Part shown: positions 10,876-24,264 of the stretch, one piece after another
Position numbering within the stretch: position 1 is the stretch's first letter
How the letters are laid out: each line of letters opens with the position of its first letter
Origin: Motacilla alba alba
Taxonomy: Eukaryota; Chordata; Aves; Passeriformes; Motacillidae
Reading direction: 5' to 3'
DNA: 64,000 nt
Assembly (NCBI RefSeq): GCF_015832195.1
Contig: NC_052031.1
Location: forward strand, 10,975,850-11,039,849
Translations under genes and position numbers: made by a program
Notes under the pieces: model-generated
Databases searched by the model: none
What the model saw: only the letters and a program-made list of their open reading frames with translations
Told to the model about the DNA's origin: nothing

Positions 10876-13383
10876 AAATTTTATTAACATCAGGTCTCAA
10901 GATCTTGGACTGGGCAGAATAATTCCTTTAACATGTAGCATACCTCTTTATACCATTTTGAAAGCTTTTTCATTGTGACAGTAGCATCTCTAGAGACTAT
11001 TTTTGGGCTTGCCAGAGATGCTAATGGTAGTGTTTGTTTTAGATAGCTGGCTTTCTTCCAATTAATTATGTCTCTTTATGAGTAATTTTGTTTGGAAATC
11101 TCTGATTACATGAACATGACAGAAGGTATTCAGAAAGAACATAGCAGTTATAAATTGCCAAATGCTATTAGAAGAAATTGTCAACATCCTTGCTACAGAT
11201 AGATACAATCTTTTAAATGCACCTCAGCACAGCAACAGTCTGGTAATAGTCCACTTAGTGTGTGGTTTTAGCCTTGGTGAGAAAGTATTAGGATTTTAAA
11301 CTACTGTAATATAAAATGCCATAATTGTTCCCAGAAACTGATTCAGGCATCCCTGAATGGGCTGTGACAGATGATACAAATAGGAGCTGCAGTAGGAATG
11401 GTTCATTTGGATTTTGGTACTGTATTCTAGCACACCTACAGGTGGTTTTGTGACTCCTTTCAAATTCCTTGAGTAGCATATTCCATTTTAGTGGTTAGCT
11501 GAACAAGAAAAATGAAAGATGCTTGATGTTTGAAGGTTACTGATATGTAAAAACAGAGAGGAAATAGCTCTTTCTTATCAGGAGTGTGGTATACATGAAT
11601 TGCAAAGGAATCCAATTTGTGATAAATCTCAACTTCAGGCTCATGACAATCTTTATTTATTTCCCATCTACATCACTTCATATGGTCAACAACGTCTACT
11701 TTCCTACCCATTTTGAAACTCAGGGTCCAAAAATAGTAGAATCTCATAAATAATTATAATTATTAAATTTGGCTTATTTTTTTTTTCTGAGAGAAATTAG
11801 ACAAAAATTACAACAAAGACTTTTTGACCATGTCTTTTGGCAGGTAGGGACTGTGAACACTTTCTGTACATCAACATCCTCTTTAGGGCAGTGCTCATAA
11901 AAGGGGCAAGTGTAGGTCCAAGCCCTACACATGCAGCAGTGCAGAAATGACAGCAAGTGTTGACACAATTATTTTTAAAGACAACTGTCCCCACTGCACA
12001 TCTGCTTCCAAAGTTTGCTGTCTGGATATCACACCAAACACTTCACATTTGTTCACTGCACCCTCACTCAAATGTGTATATAACCAGATCTCCTTCAGGA
12101 CATCTGCTAAGGAACAAATTTCACCCTGTGAGAACATGAAAATGAAATGCTTATACCAGGACTGAAGTCACTGTTTCCTGCCCTCTGATGTGGCTTCCAG
12201 GAAGTAAATTTAAGACAATGTTTTAAATTTGGTTCCTCTGCTCCACTCACTGAGCCCTTCCCACCCCTCAACTTCTTCACTTTCCAGGCTGCCAAGTCTA
12301 GACACTGAGGAAAAGCCTGCAAAGGATCATTGACATAAAATATCCAGTGGGGTATTCACTTCTGAGAGTGAGCTCCAGAGGGTTGCCCAGAAGAAGGAGA
12401 GGATCCCAGTTTGCTTGGAGTCACTCAGTTTAAAGCTTTCCAGCTCAGTTCTTGTCCACAGGTTATGCTCAGTCATTAGGAAAATGCAACTGGGAATTTA
12501 CTTGAAATTACCTCTTTAAAGGTACATGTCTTACATGTACCACAATGAAAATATTCTCTACAGGTCTTCTAATCCAATATTTTAAGTCCTTTGTGAGTGA
12601 CTTGAATTCCCTGAACAAAGCACTAGGATTAGCCCTCCTAGGTTCTAAAACAACACACAGCCTCTCTTCCATTAAAAGCCTAATTGAAGTACAACAGGAG
12701 TTGATCATAATTCACTTTTAGTGGTTTTATTTTCAGCCACTAATGCCCTGCCAAGTCCCTCACCTCATGCTGCTCTTCTGGTTTGGGGAAGCTCATCTTG
12801 GCATTCCTTGAGGCTTATATTCGAATGTGACAAGGTTTTATTCCTCATTCCTCGCTGCTGCACCAGGGAAACTTAAGAGCCAGATAAAGAACTTTTTAAA
12901 GTGGGGGACTACCTCTGAGATTCAGAGACTCGAGTTCCTTTCATCATGACTGGTTACCTATGGCTGGTTTATACACAGAAGTGAAAATATCTGTCTTGCT
13001 TCAGCTCATGTTTTCCTGTGATTAGAGAAGCAGACACAATTTTGGTTAGATTTCACTTTTAGTGGTCTGGTTCTTCTGATCTGAGAAACCTTTTGGCTCA
13101 AATAGCTCCTCCTGCCAGTCTCCACCACTGAGCATACCTTGGGGCTGAGTGTCTGAGCTCCCTGATGGCTCCTCTTACCTTCTCATGTTAATGACTCCAG
13201 CCTGGAGCAAGAGTCAGAGCAGAGGGAGCTGCAGGATTCTCCTCTTTTGCATTTACATGCTGAGGGAATCAGGAATAACAAAATACAACAACCATTTCCT
13301 TTTCCAGTTGCTTCTTCCTGAATAATAATTTGTCCTTTGGTAGCAGGCCAGGAATTCCTACATGTGAAACAGAACAATATCCC
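10876..13383. other. non-coding stretch
   Basis: No supported gene. Several overlapping frames of 60-72 codons at 11774-12322 lie on both strands, show no family features and look like chance. Confidence 0.4.
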
Positions 13384-13411
13384 TGCTGTCACTAATTTGC
13401 TGTCACTAATT
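13384..13411. repeat. two-copy 14-bp tandem duplication
   Basis: The unit TGCTGTCACTAATT occurs twice back to back without a mismatch. The perfect identity suggests a recent or well-preserved replication-slippage duplication in non-coding DNA. Confidence 0.8.
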
Positions 13412-15154
13412 TACTCTCACAATTCCTATTAAATTAAGCCCTGTACTTCTAGCCTTGGCATGTGGGTGCCACTCACTGACTTTTCCATGCTATCTGTTCT
13501 GTATTATCTACATCACAGACATGCACCATACCAATGCTCAGATATGGCATTCAATTTACTGTCTCTAGGCAATTAGAGCAACTACAAGACAGAGGACATA
13601 TTTAAACTAGCTGATTTTAATGAGACTAGCATTTGAAGATTCATCAATCCAATTTACCTCCCAGGAACTTTCATAGAGTGAGAATTCCCTGGAGAATCTG
13701 TCTGGATGCATTAATTTCAGGAAAAGCATCTTCAGGCTATTGATCAATCAGCCAGTCGTATATTTGTCCGTCAAGTTAGGTTTTGGCTGCAGATTTCAGG
13801 ACACTAGAGATTATAAAGGTTTTTGTAAAATGTCATCTTTTCCAAACTTCTATATCACCTTCTTGCTTTTGAAACCCTCATTTGAAATCCAGGAGGCATT
13901 CTCCTCTGAACGAAAACTTCACTTGATTCACAATGGCCCGCTAGTGAAACTGGAATGTGGGGCTGATTGAAAAATGTTGGGAATAAAAAAAGTCTCTAAA
14001 AATTGGAATAATATTAAAAAATACTGATTTCAGTATGCCAAGAGCATTCCCTTTGGCTGTGGCAACCAGGTCAGACCCTGCTGGGAATCAAGACCACTAA
14101 GATTAAGGATTTGTCCCAAACCATGGGAGTAATTCTTCTCTGACCTTCCATTAAAAATACTCCACTTAATTAGATAGTGCAGCAATTCTCTGCAGTCTCT
14201 AGGGCACTTTTTACATTGGACAAAACAAACCTAGAAGTACCTTTTGGCAGGTTGACCAAATCCTAGGAAAATCCCTGCCTACAAGTTGGTGGCAGGCAAT
14301 CTCCCATCTGCCTCCTCAAATGAATTCAAAACCTTCCTCAAAAAGCCATGGATAGGTCTTGTCCAGCCAGGAGGTAATGATTCACATGCAGCTGGGACCA
14401 GCTTGAGAGCTGTGAAACAAAAGCCTCAAGGAAACCTTTTTTTTTTTCTTGTTACTTACACTCAGAAACAGAATTTTGTTGATGAGTAACCAGCAAATAT
14501 GAGAGAAAACTTTGTGAGCAACAGTGTAATTTGGTATTTCAGAGAGCAGCACAAGCTACAGGGAAGAACAGGTAACAAGAGGCATCTTAATTCTGGAAAC
14601 CATGTTTCTGAGAAATTCTCATTACCATTCAGTTTATTTTCATGCTGTGTTTTAAATCTTCTACAATTTTGACTTCTCTGCATGTGTGTTTTTTCTGATG
14701 AGCATAGAAGTTGAGAGATGTCAGACTGATGCTGACAGAGATACAAATCCTCTGTTTATGCATTGCTGGCTGACTTTCCCCACTCCCTATCCATCCTTAC
14801 TAAGATAAAAATCCCACTGCACTTTTCCTAGTAAGGCATGTCTTTTTGATCCAGAAATAGCATGGAGAGTGATCATTTTCTCCCACTGCCTGCTCACAAT
14901 GCTTCACGGCAGTGTGGGTGACAAACAGGTATTGGTGTCTCTGTTCCATCAGGAGAGTCTTCATTACGTGGCAAAAAAATGTCAGAAACACTGGAATTCA
15001 TCTCATTAAATGCAGGCATCCCAGGCATAGAGCCAGTCATTGAGGCTGTTTTGTTCAGGGAGAGAAAGAATCACTTTTGAAGCAGTCTAATAACGATAAA
15101 ACAGGCCAGGTGGCAGCTATAAAGGTGCCTATTTTCCTGGTATGGGTTTTGCAG
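13412..15154. other. non-coding stretch
   Basis: No supported gene and no recognised transposon. It ends with a pyrimidine-rich segment and GCAG at 15151-15154 that forms a splice-acceptor-like signal. Confidence 0.35.
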
Positions 15155-15208
15155 GAACTCCAAGGGTGACCAGCTGTGATGGAAGCAGCTTTACTGAAGA
15201 CAACAAGG
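15155..15208 (+). other. exon-like 54-bp segment with splice-like borders
   Basis: A pyrimidine-rich run ending in TTTTGCAG at 15147-15154 precedes the segment, and GTAAGA at 15209-15214 follows it, matching vertebrate acceptor and donor consensus. The segment is a multiple of three. One of its three frames is open, coding for TPRVTSCDGSSFTEDNK with a split codon at each edge. I do not recognise the peptide. Pseudo-exons with this quality of signals are frequent in long introns, so this is weak evidence of a real small exon. Confidence 0.18.
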
Positions 15209-15214
15209 GTAAGA

Positions 15215-16986
15215 GGATACTAATCATATTGTTTTTCATAATAATTTGAGAGGAGATGGCTCCTTATTTTCGCCTATCCCCTCAAATACCTATGACTTAG
15301 CTCAGTTTGAGCAGTGGCTCAGGAATGGATCTGTATTTAAAGTCAAGACACCTTTTTTGTGGGAACATAATGACAAAAGGATGTGGGAAAAAAATGTGAA
15401 AGCCCTCACCTCTGTTCATTCCTCTGTACTGAATATTTCATTCCTCCAAAGGAGAAGCAGAAGCCACTGTAGACAGCAATTGGAGTAATGGCAAATATCA
15501 GCAGAGAACTGCACCGTGGGTCCCAAGTCAGCATCCTTTCTGGACTTTGGCAGTCCAGTAAGATCCAGGAGGATCACATACAGTTCTGCTCTGTCAGACC
15601 TCTAACAGCAGATGAAGGAGGACAGCAGGAGGTCTGCCTGGACTTCAGTGATACCAGCAAGTTAGGGCTCCAGTTTTGATGCTCTGAAGCTGCTGCTCCT
15701 GTTCTGTCACACAATCAAAGCACATCAGAGAGAAGCTGAGCTTTGAGATTTGGTTCTTAACCTCTCACGATGCATAAGAAATCAGTATCAGACCAAAGAA
15801 ATTTAAAAAAGGGGGGGAAGGAAGCATGAAACAGAGGATCATGAAAGATTAGTGCAGGTCTTGATCTAGGAGGCACTCTGCAAGTTTTTTCAATGTCCAC
15901 ATTGTCTTTCAGGAGCCATCAGTTTCAAAACATCAATTTGCATTTGAAATCTTGGTCCAGCGAATTACCAGTGCAGATTTTTCTCCCTTCTGACAGTTAG
16001 TCTTATTTATGTTGAAATGTTTGGAAGTTCATTTTACTGCCATTTTGTTAATTTGCTGGTGTAGTTAGTCTAGCTCTTTACATCAAGGTTTTTCAGCCCT
16101 CTCTCAAAGCATACCCATTAATTCCAGTTTCATCTTATAATTATTTAAGAATTGAAATAAGTCTGTGCAGCACTACCAATATCTCAAAGTCTGAAAACTG
16201 CATTTCCATAGCAAAAGTCCCCAGTTGCCCCAGTAACAAAACTATGAAGTGCAAACAATAATAACAGAATTTTGGCTATCTTTCTAAGCACTCTGCAATA
16301 TGATATAATTTGGAATTAAGACTGATAAAGTATGTAAAGGAACAGATATTTTGTGTGTACAAATATCCATATTTTTACAGGTACAGTGCAGCAGGCTCAG
16401 CATTACTCACAGGCATTACTAAGTCATGGAATCATAGAAACATGGAAGATTCTCATAGACTCACAAGCATGAAAGTCTGAATCTCAAGTAAGCTGCAAAA
16501 GTATACTGTTGATGCCAGTGACTAAGTGCTCACCCATTACTGGTGCCTATAAATGCACAACTGAAGGTTTCATCCCATACACATGCACCACATCTGGTTT
16601 TCATAAATACACCACATCTACATTGCAGGTGAGCTCATAAAAATTCTTATTTTGGAAGAGGCCAAGTGTGTATGTGAAGTTTGTGTTATCCATATGTTTT
16701 TTTACAAATCAAGATAAGACTTTAATCTTTAACCTCTATTCTGGAAAATACTAATACCTTGATCTTTAAGAATCTGGACTCCATTAAATTTGAAAGTGGC
16801 AATAGATGCCTCTGAAATACAAATGAGCTGTAAGTCTTGATTAATCTGGTTCCTTGCATCACATCTTGACTCCCTTTGCATCCACAAAGACCCTCCCAAT
16901 ACCCAAAAAAAAGGAAGGGAGCTGAAGAGTCTAGTAATTTAAATGTCTACTGTTACATGTCTATGAATAGAATAATCCTCTCATCC
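15215..16986. other. non-coding stretch
   Basis: No supported gene. Two short frames (15246-15488 and 15488-15679) abut but lie in different phases, and neither resembles a known family. A doubtful CR1-tip-like motif lies near 16427. Confidence 0.35.
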
Positions 16987-17006
16987 TTTTTTTTTTTTTT
17001 TTCCAG
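16987..17006 (+). repeat. T16 run followed by CCAG
   Basis: A 16-base T run directly followed by CCAG. It is a simple homopolymer but also an excellent polypyrimidine-tract and acceptor combination. The frame following it stays open to 17468. Confidence 0.6.
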
Positions 17007-20000
17007 CCTCATTTCAGTCTATGCCAGCCAAAACAGCCACTGTTTGGGAGAGTGCAGGGGGCAGAGCTGATCCCTGTGCTGGGGCTGCAATCAGAGTGCT
17101 GGGAAAGAAATCCTGTTTCCTTGAATTGTGACACAGCCACTTTCATCTCAGTGTGCTCTACAGGACAGGTCAATGTGATTACCATAACTTACTCCCCACA
17201 CCTTCTGCATCATGGGTGTTTTTTGGTCACCTCCCCCAGAGCACTGCTGCTGTACCATGTCAGTACTGAACTGGTGACTACCTGCCATTTACTTAAAAAC
17301 TCACAAATCCAAGGCTGTGAGATCTTGCTGATATGTTTGCCTGTTTGGGAAGTGTCTTTCTGTAAAAGACAGGAGTCCACTGTCATACTGACTCATGACC
17401 ACCTTCACATTTGTGTTTACATTCTTGAGGCAACCATCAGAAAGCAGGAGGAAAAACAGAAGCCGTAGAGAAGGACAAAAAACTCTCTGTAAAATTATCT
17501 GGGTTACAATTATCAGCTTCAACATTTCATGTTTTATTTCTAACCTACAGTACCAGCTCAGGGCCTGGAGACATCAATATTTTATACCTTTAATTTAATC
17601 GCTTCCTGTGCACTGCATAAAATTATATCTCTTTGTAGGCTAGATATTAGCAACTGCAGAATCATTAATTAATACTTTCAAATAAGATTTAATTCAAACT
17701 TTTGTGCCTTTAGAATACATAAATAGTATTTTCTCATTATCATTATCAACAATCTTGCTTTTTAATATAATTTTCTACACAATTAACAATGTCATGTCTT
17801 CTTAAAGGCACCCATCCATTAAAATAACCAACTTTAGGTAAAAAATTTGGAAAAGAACATGAAAAAAAAGCTATTCTAGAAAAAGTAAAAATTACGTAAG
17901 GGGCAAGAAAATTTTCATCTCTGGAAATGCTCTTGAAATGCAGTAAATTCATTATATCACTGACAAGTTCATAATTGGTCATCCCTGAAAGGGGAGATGT
18001 TGGGAACTGTGAGACCCACCAAATGAAACTATGATGAAATACCTGTAGGGATATGAAACATTTTGGTTCCCTTTGTGTTATTTTTTAATCTCAAAGCAAC
18101 AATGACACTCCCAGTGTCATACTTTTACATGATCTCATCACTTTCTTCCTTCCTTCTACAGAAATAATATTTAGAAGAAGCACAATAAATGTAATGAAGC
18201 TGAGCTTCAATAAAATACTAAATTGTGTGGAATTTCCTGTAAAAGAATCTTGAAGACAGATCGTCAGTGCAGTAGTAAACATATATTTAATAAACATATA
18301 TAATAAACATAATAAACAGTAATATCCATTTCTTCATAGTTCCATTGTGGAAAAGTGGATGCTGGCTCATGGGGAGCTGTGTTTGAGCTTGCAAATCTGG
18401 CTTTCATAATGGGTGGGTGTTGGGAGACCACAAACAAAGGATCAGACAGGGAAACCAAAAAATTCACTGCCATGGAAGCAAGTCTTAGGAGGGAATTACT
18501 TCCATAAGTGAGCATAGAATGAATGGCTGCAAAAGAAAATATGTAGTTAGTATTCCATGAATCACACACTGGTTTTATGAAAATAGCAAAAAGACCGAAT
18601 TAGATTTGAGTGCACGTGGTTTGCTCTTCTCCTCAAATCTGTGAATTAGCCTGCACTAGATTAGGGTGCAGTCGAGAAATGCCAGAGTATATAGCCAGTA
18701 TTTTGTGCTAGAATGCAGGTGGGGTTTGAGAATGCAGCAGACCTAAAGAAACCCAAAGCTGATGAGCGGGACAGTCAATACCTACCTTCCCACTTTACCT
18801 GGACCCAGTAATTTCTAAGAGAAGGATGTCTTGGTGTGAGAAGACACAGGGAGCAGAGAAAGGCCACCAAACTGAAGAAGGACATTCCAGAGACTGGCTG
18901 AGAGGAATATGACTTTTGTGTGTCCCCCCCAGGGATCACAGTGTGGATGACAAACATCTGCCTCAGATGGAGGGACAAAGGTTGGGTGACTTTTACCACC
19001 ACTTTTCTCAGCAGAGTTTCCTGTTCAGCAGCTTCCATAGAAAGCAAGTCCCAGCAATGGTTCACAGCACCATGGGTGGGTTTGGGGGCAGGAGAGGGAA
19101 ACCTACTCCTGACTCAGCAGCTCAGCCCAGAGAGGAGGCAGTCTCTGCTGTTCTGTGTGTAGGTGGTGGCAGCCAGCAAGGCAGGGGCTGCCAGGACTTG
19201 GCAAAGTGTGTTTGTGTGCATGGAACAGGAGCACTGCCAAAGGCACACAGCTTCTGATGGCAAATGCTCTGTGAATGCTGGCTGAGGCCACAGCCAGGCT
19301 GTTAGCATGAGTGCCATGCTTCTAATAATGATCAGAGATCCCAAAATTCCCTCAAAGCGTCCTTTGGTGAAATCCATCCCTGAGGTTTTGGCAGCACATT
19401 GAACATAGGCACTCATCTCTCAATGACAGAACCTGATGTTTCCCAAAAATGCTACTTAGTCAACCTTACTTCCAGGTTATTCCCATAGCTGTCTGATGGG
19501 TGTGGAGGTGGTCAAGGGGTATTTTGTTACAGAAATGTGTCACCAGCTCAACTGTTGAGTGAAACGCCTTCAAAGCAAAATCACATGATGCACAGACTGC
19601 GTAGGAACAGGAAAGCCTTGAGTCAGTGGTTCTCACCGTTACTGACTTCAGGCAAGCAGTGCATACCCATGAGATTAAAACCACAAAAACTATGTCTAAG
19701 CATCAGACACCAAGGACCAGAAACAGCAACAGCAATAAACTAGAATAATTAATGTGGAGTAATAGTAGAGAGAATTAATACTTAAGGAAGTAAAAAAGTT
19801 AAGTAAAGTAATATGAATAAATTCTCTCAAAGACCTTGTCAAAAATGTGACACAATTTAATTCTGATTCCACAACTAATGGCAACCATGTGCATAAATTG
19901 GATTCACTGGAGACAGTCACACACACTTTAAGTCCCAGATTTGTCCCTTACACTGGACAAACTGGTACACTGGTTTTTATAGCCCCAGTTCCTGTGGCTC

Positions 20001-20127
20001 ACACTGGAGGGTGTGTAACTTCATTTTTCTATGCAACTTCATTTTTAAATTTTTTTTTATTAAAAGCTCTGGCTTTCATTAATGTGGAGAAAGACTGAGA
20101 CACTCAGAATACAAACCAAAATGTGTG
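17007..20127. other. non-coding stretch with one longer open frame
   Basis: An open frame runs from the T-rich acceptor-like site to a TAG at 17466-17468, about 153 codons, with no domain I recognise. It is judged most likely a chance frame. The segment 18270-18320 has three AATAAACAT-like repeats in an AT-rich patch, and 18900-19260 is locally GC-richer with several short overlapping frames. No transposon was recognised. Confidence 0.35.
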
Positions 20128-20324
<197 letters not shown>

Positions 20325-22501
20325 ATCCACATGCTTTTGCACACATCTAGTAAGCAGTTCCAGAGGGAGGATCACACCTCAGCCTCAGTGTCTGTCTCTG
20401 CCTTGAGCTGAGGAGTAGCACTGATATCACACAGAATCAGCTACGTGTGTTTTCATAGAAATAAGCCACATCTGTAGACACCATCTTTTCTGTATCTATT
20501 ATTTTATACATATGCCCAATTCTCTTGGACTGATTAAATCCTTCTGATGGAGCTAGAAGTTTTTAGCCCTCCAGCTGCTGCAGAGACTTAACTGATATTT
20601 TGAGAGAGGGAAATAAGCTGTGTGTCATCTGAGCTGTTTTGAAGTATGCCATTTATTTTGCAGTTCACCTGCATTTCAGTGCTCCACACCTATCTCTTTA
20701 TTTGTACCAGTCCCTTTTCAAGCAGAAACACTGTTGAGCACCTTGTCCATGTAACCAAACCCTCTCTGACCAAAGGGGTTCAATGCATTTCTCCAAGGAC
20801 CTTAGTGGATCATCTGCAATCCAGGGGGAACAGACCTCTGCCAGCACCCACCTCTATATACTCACAGCCTTCAGGAAACCATTGTGTCTATGCCATTCAT
20901 GCACATTAACTCCTTTTAAAAAGTTTTTTTTTTTCTTTATGAGCAAGGAAACAAAAGGTTAAGAACAGGAATGTTTGTAACTAACATATCTGTTGTCTCT
21001 TCATGTTTTTGTCAAAGGTTGCCCACTTGCTGTTCCAGTAGAGTATAATAATTTCTGGTGTTTTCTATGTACCAAAGAGTCACTGCAGGGACACAAGCCT
21101 TTTTACAGAGAGACATTTATTCAAAAGGCTTAAACATATGAAGCAAAAACAACTGCTTTAAAACTAAATATCCTTTGCTTCAGGCACTTGCTTCTTAAGA
21201 GGTAAATGAGGTCAAGAAGATGATGTGGTGTGTATAAATTTAACAAGGCAGAACCTGGCAGAATAACTCATTGGCCTGGATCACCGAGTGCTGCTGTATC
21301 CTTTGCCTGGATGCAAACTTTACATGAAAAAAGAAAAAAAAAAAAAAGGATTTGTCTACTAATAAATAGAGTGTATTGAAAAATAGGTCAGCATGCCATG
21401 TGCAATTCATAATGCATATTACCTGAAGTATTCCTCAGGGCTTGACCCTTAAATGTAAAAGGAATTTAAAAAATGGTTCCAGGACAGAAAGGAGACAATA
21501 CCTTCTGTATTTTCCTACAATAAAGTCCTTCAATTCAGCCTTATTCCTGTACCACATCAGTGCATAGTGCTAAAAAATTCAGGGACACATTGAAAGACAA
21601 CTTCTAAGAGAAAGAACTCTTGTAAAGAAAGGGGCTGTCAAATCATTGTTAAAAAAATATTGGAGTTCATTTTTATTGTAATGAGCACACAAAAATATCT
21701 CTCTTATTAGTGTTGGGAAAACAGTGGAGCTGTACTTTCTCTGAATTAGCAGGTATTTAGACAGACCTGAGACTTGCAAATAAAAAGCTGTAGATAGAAT
21801 AAGTGAATTTATGAAAGGTGAGATAAAGCATAACTTCTGCATTTCATACCATTCCAGTCCCTTTCCCGTGAGTACCCAGATGACTGTGATTTTTGCATGT
21901 ACTGATGTTTGAGGAGGAGGCTTTGCTCATAAAAATATGAATAATGACGTTTTCAAAATCTGTTCATTCAGAGAGCATGCTGCCCAGATTACTCACGACC
22001 AGCAAAGGATACAACCAAAGATTCCAAGTTAGACACAGAAAAGTTAGGAAATGGCAGAAATAGGTAAATAACCCTGTTCAATGTCTTTATGTATGTGCAA
22101 TATTAGATAATTTTAATTATATAATCCTATGCTTTTTCCCCACAGATATTCCAGATAGCCACATTATAAGTCAAAAATGCCTGGGTTTTTTTATCATAAA
22201 TTTGATTCTGCCTCGAGGCATTTTGTTTTGCAGGTCAGATCCCTGGTATTTCTGAAATATACAGCAAAGAGGTTACAGAGCAATCCAAGCACAAAGCCTT
22301 CTCCTGACCACAGCATGGTGGGTCCAGGATGAAGCTCAGCTCTTTGGGAGCCCTCAGGAGCTGGAATGCAGCACCACATCTCGCCTGGCTTCGGTAAAGA
22401 GTGGCCCATCTTTCCCCTTTGAGCTTTGCTCACAGGAAAGAGTGATTTAAATGTTTATTCACGGCATGTAAACTGTGGAACAGAAGCAGTTCTTCAAAGC
22501 A
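20325..22501. other. non-coding stretch
   Basis: No supported gene. An A-rich run at 21325-21348 is the main simple repeat. No transposon was recognised. Confidence 0.4.
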
Positions 22502-22560
22502 GAATGTATTATTTCAGTTCAGCATGAAACAAAATAAATTATTGCTAAAATAATACATTC
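22502..22560. repeat. 13-bp perfect inverted repeat with 33-base spacer
   Basis: GAATGTATTATTT at 22502-22514 is matched by its exact reverse complement AAATAATACATTC at 22548-22560. The arms are AT-rich and the spacer does not extend the pairing. The arrangement could be a hairpin in RNA or the ends of a very small palindromic insertion. No target duplication is evident. Confidence 0.65.
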
Positions 22561-23154
22561 ACTAAGACTTTTTGATACCAATTAGGGTAATTTTTTACTT
22601 GCACACAGTTAGGATATAAATCCTAGGCCATGCAAATGTTTAAAAGTGCTGTCAGCCCAAGGGAGATCTAGCAAAAGTCTACTGGTGACAAGAGATATAC
22701 CTTAATCTTCTATATTGTTATAGCTGCTGTTGAAATGTGTAAGACACTGTTCTGATCCAATTTCTGCCACAGTTTCAGAAGTTTTACAACAAATGTATGT
22801 TTTGCCAAAGGTAATTCTTCTAAGAAAAACTCTATCAGTTTAATGGGGGAAGAAATTTAGTAGAATGCTTATTTTTAGTGCTTAAAGAGGCCAAATATCT
22901 GCTTTCATTTGAGTGAACGGATTTGGGGAGGTGTGGGCAGTTAGTTTTCAGTACAATCTATTTTATTCAGATATGAGATCTACAACAGAAAAGAGAGAAA
23001 ATTTAAGCACTGCATATTGTCTGTCTAGATCAGGAGGAACATATAAATTATTTTCTTCAAATAAATTGATTCATATTCCCATTGTCCACATGAGATGATC
23101 TCTGTGCTGAAATAAGGCTTATCCCTTTCCCCTTCCTTTGACAAAGCCTGGTTC
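22561..23154. other. non-coding stretch
   Basis: No supported gene or repeat was recognised in this stretch. Confidence 0.4.
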
Positions 23155-23258
23155 CAGTTTTACAGAAGAGAAATAGTGAGAGGGAAGTTAAATGATTTGC
23201 CCAAGGTCACAGAAAAAACTGATAGTGGAATCAGAAATTGAACCTACATTATCTGATT
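23155..23258 (-). mobile_element. ancient amniote retroposon relic (MIR/L2-type tail)
   Basis: The plus strand contains the block TTTTACAGAAGAG ... GGGAAGTTAAATGATTTGC, then CCAAGGTCACAG, then GGAATCAGAAATTGAACC. This follows, in order and with near-correct spacing, the reverse complement of the widely conserved body of MIR-type SINEs and related old LINE tails of amniotes: an internal tRNA-like B-box-region match (GAACC side) and the 'tgcccaaggtcaca' core. The assignment rests on memory of the consensus. The family was active long before birds arose, so a copy this readable in a bird genome is notable. Confidence 0.65.
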
Positions 23259-24258
23259 CTCTGAAAGGTTTAGGTACTAATGTGCCCATTTTTCCTATAT
23301 ATTTCTTTTTATTTCACTTTTGTGTTTGACATTTCAGGCAGTATATTTCTACATCCTTTCTTTGTTAATCCTCAGAAGCTTTACAGAGTCACAATAGCAG
23401 GACACACACCATATCAAGTATCTGCCATGTACAGAGCAAGAGCTGCCCTCATGCAGGGCCCAGAGTCAGGCAAGAATAAATTAACACCACGTCCAATAAT
23501 TCATTCGTTTCTGCTACTTGGTGTAATGTCAGCCAAAGGAGTGATGGCTAAATTCAAATACAAAAAAAGACAACACAAGGGCTTGGGGCTGGTTTTTTTT
23601 CCCCCAAAATCTTTGGTATTTGTTAGGGTGGCTTTTCAGCAGATAATCAGCTAACTGGATTTGTTCGTAACTGCCAGTCTCAAACAGCTCCTAAACTCCT
23701 GAGAATAAAGGAACTGGAAAACCTCTTATCTGTGGGACACAAGAAGAAAGAGTGCCATTTTTAATCTTCTCTCTCTAACCCGGCACAGCAGGCAGTGTGA
23801 CAGTCTCATTGGCCTCTGTGTACAAATGAACACGACAGCTGAACTCACTTGTAACTCAGCAGGGCAGAGAAGGATGAGCTTGGCAGCTCTGCTGAACTGG
23901 GACTGTGTAGTTCAGTGTGCTTGAAGCCCTTTTGAAGGTGGACTGCCCCAAAGGTCTTGCCAGTGGATACACTGAGCTGAGAAGGAGGAGCTCCATGGAC
24001 CTCTTGGCAGGTGAAATCCAGCGTGGGATGGTCTCCAGCATGGGGCCCTCCTCGAGGACTTGCTGCACCCAGTGCAGAGCACCCAGCCTGCCAACCTCAG
24101 TGACACAGGGCAGGGATTAAGAGCCTGATTGTATAAACTCAGCCAGGTCAAGACTCCCGCCAGCACTTGTAGGATTCCTAAACTCCAAAGATTTCCTCAA
24201 CCAAAGAGGACCTGGGCACCATAAAAGTGGTAGGTCTAGCCTAGAAACACAAACCAAA
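23259..24258. other. non-coding stretch
   Basis: No supported gene. A 124-codon plus-strand frame at 23280-23654 has no domain features and is judged a chance frame. The part at 23815-24170 is locally GC-richer and holds overlapping short frames on both strands. Confidence 0.35.
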
Positions 24259-24264
24259 ACCTTG

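Noticed and set aside
16424..16475. TCATGGAATCATAGAA, similar to the extreme 3' tip of CR1
   Set aside because: The sequence that follows does not continue into CR1 (no GGTTGGAAGGGACC block), so the similarity is too short to call.
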